Source: CAZLGM01 sp964623625 (GTDB taxonomy: Bacteria > Desulfobacterota > Desulfobulbia > Desulfobulbales > Desulfocapsaceae). From it: a stretch of DNA of 24,111 nucleotides. Each line of letters starts with the position of its first letter. Positions within the stretch are counted from its first letter, which is position 1. Under the pieces are notes generated by a model. That model saw nothing but the letters and a program-made list of their open reading frames with translations. It had not been told where the DNA came from and searched no databases. Shown here in pieces: positions 23,337-24,111 of this stretch. The stretch is from assembly GCA_964623625.1 (NCBI GenBank), contig CAZUUJ010000057.1:1-24111 (forward strand). The letters are read 5' to 3'. The translations under genes were made by a program, and so were the position numbers.

Positions 23337-24111
23337 ATGGCACAGATCCGTATTCAGAATGTATCGAAATATTATCTGTCCTATCCTTCCAGGAAAAAAC
23401 TGCTGTTTAAGCTGCTTTTCGGCAGGCAAAAAATGGAAGCTTCCGAAAATGTGTGGCAGGCCCTTGAGAATATCAATCTTACTATTGATCCGGGAACCTG
23501 TGTTGGATTTATCGGCCGAAACGGGTCGGGTAAATCTACTCTGCTTCGGCTGCTGGCCGGGATCATTGAGCCGAGTTCGGGCACCATTCAGGTCAACGGA
23601 CGGCTATCAATGGTGCTTGACGTTCAGAGCGGCCTGCACCCAAGACTCACCGGTGTGCAGAATATCTTTTTAAAAGGCGCCCTGCATGGTCTGAACAGAA
23701 GTGAGATAAAGAAGAGGCTGGATAAGATCATCGAGTTTTCCGGTCTTGGAAAATATATCGACAGTCCCATCCAGACCTATTCTTCCGGTATGATCATCCG
23801 GCTTGGTTTTTCCATTGCCATGCACATGGATTTTGATATTCTGCTGATGGATGAGATTCTGTCCGTCGGCGATCTGGTCTTCCAGCGCCAATGCCTGGCA
23901 CGGGCAAAACAGTTTATCAAAGAGGGTAAGACCATCATTCTGGCAACCCATAATCTGGGAGATGTGTCCGCCATCTGCGACCGGGTTGTTTTACTGAGAA
24001 AAGGGAAGATCAAGCATGACGGTTTGAGCGAGCAGGTTCTGCAGGACTACTGGGATGCCTGTGAAAAGGCCCAGAATACAATCCCCCGGGCCATGCATCC
24101 GTTTAAACCGG
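23337..24111 (+). CDS. wzt: ABC transporter ATPase for polysaccharide export (Wzt-like), 3' end outside the window
   Basis: 258 complete codons are visible and the frame is still open at the window edge. Walker A GRNGSGKST (60-68), the ABC signature in YSSGM (148-152), Walker B ILLMDE (168-173) with catalytic Glu173, and the switch His205 in LATHN are all present. The N-terminal segment before Walker A (KYYLSYPSRKKLLFKLLFG) matches the Wzt/TagH/KpsT-type subfamily. It energises export through the upstream permease. Wzt proteins often have a C-terminal carbohydrate-binding domain; whether this one does cannot be seen here. Confidence 0.87.
   Translation, partial: MAQIRIQNVSKYYLSYPSRKKLLFKLLFGRQKMEASENVWQALENINLTIDPGTCVGFIGRNGSGKSTLLRLLAGIIEPSSGTIQVNGRLSMVLDVQSGLHPRLTGVQNIFLKGALHGLNRSEIKKRLDKIIEFSGLGKYIDSPIQTYSSGMIIRLGFSIAMHMDFDILLMDEILSVGDLVFQRQCLARAKQFIKEGKTIILATHNLGDVSAICDRVVLLRKGKIKHDGLSEQVLQDYWDACEKAQNTIPRAMHPFKP

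Noticed and set aside
1..24111. tRNA, rRNA, riboswitch or replication origin
   Set aside because: No cloverleaf, rRNA-like stretch, known riboswitch core or iteron/DnaA-box cluster was seen by eye.

Overview
The window reads as a surface or exopolysaccharide region of a Gram-negative bacterium. Evidence: periplasm-facing membrane-anchored enzymes, two family-2 glycosyltransferases, a sulfotransferase and a Wzm/Wzt-type ABC exporter. A Desulfobacterota-like host would fit the general style, but nothing here proves the taxonomy.

Layout. (1) Positions 1-122 hold a short element with long terminal inverted repeats. (2) Positions 185-13365 hold nine consecutive same-strand genes for paralogous proteins of about 460-510 residues. 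Each has one N-terminal membrane anchor, a split SGNH/GDSL hydrolase domain and a TPR domain between the two SGNH halves. Many junctions overlap or nearly touch (TAATG, ATGA, TGATG), so the array looks like one operon. All nine keep the nucleophile block and the Asp-Gly-His block, and none looks decayed. (3) Positions 13419-14729 hold a squalene-cyclase-like alpha/alpha-toroid protein with a DxDDTA motif, in line with the array. A second GTGATCAC-containing element (about 14781-14832) follows and may be related to the first. (4) On the minus strand, 14849-15607 is a SAM-dependent methyltransferase. (5) Positions about 15734-18601 are an AT-richer accessory block on the minus strand: a DUF1801 protein, a GNAT acetyltransferase, a dead REP-associated tyrosine transposase (two in-frame stops), a frameshifted STAS-like gene and a ParB-like-fold protein. 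Two attC-like integron recombination sites (16101-16185 and 18015-18076) separate these genes in the expected orientation, with no integrase in view. This looks like a cassette cluster lacking an integron integrase. (6) Positions 18858-21348 (minus) hold two glycosyltransferase genes 4 nt apart. Diverging from them at 21684 is a plus-strand operon: sulfotransferase, ABC-2 permease and ABC ATPase; the last runs off the window end.

How it may fit together (inference). The glycosyltransferases build a polysaccharide, the sulfotransferase modifies it and the ABC transporter exports it. The nine anchored SGNH-TPR proteins could be a set of periplasmic esterases or acyltransferases tailoring it. 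The most unusual feature is the uninterrupted nine-copy array: the copies share a fixed architecture and an invariant cysteine pair, but their linkers and surfaces have diverged.
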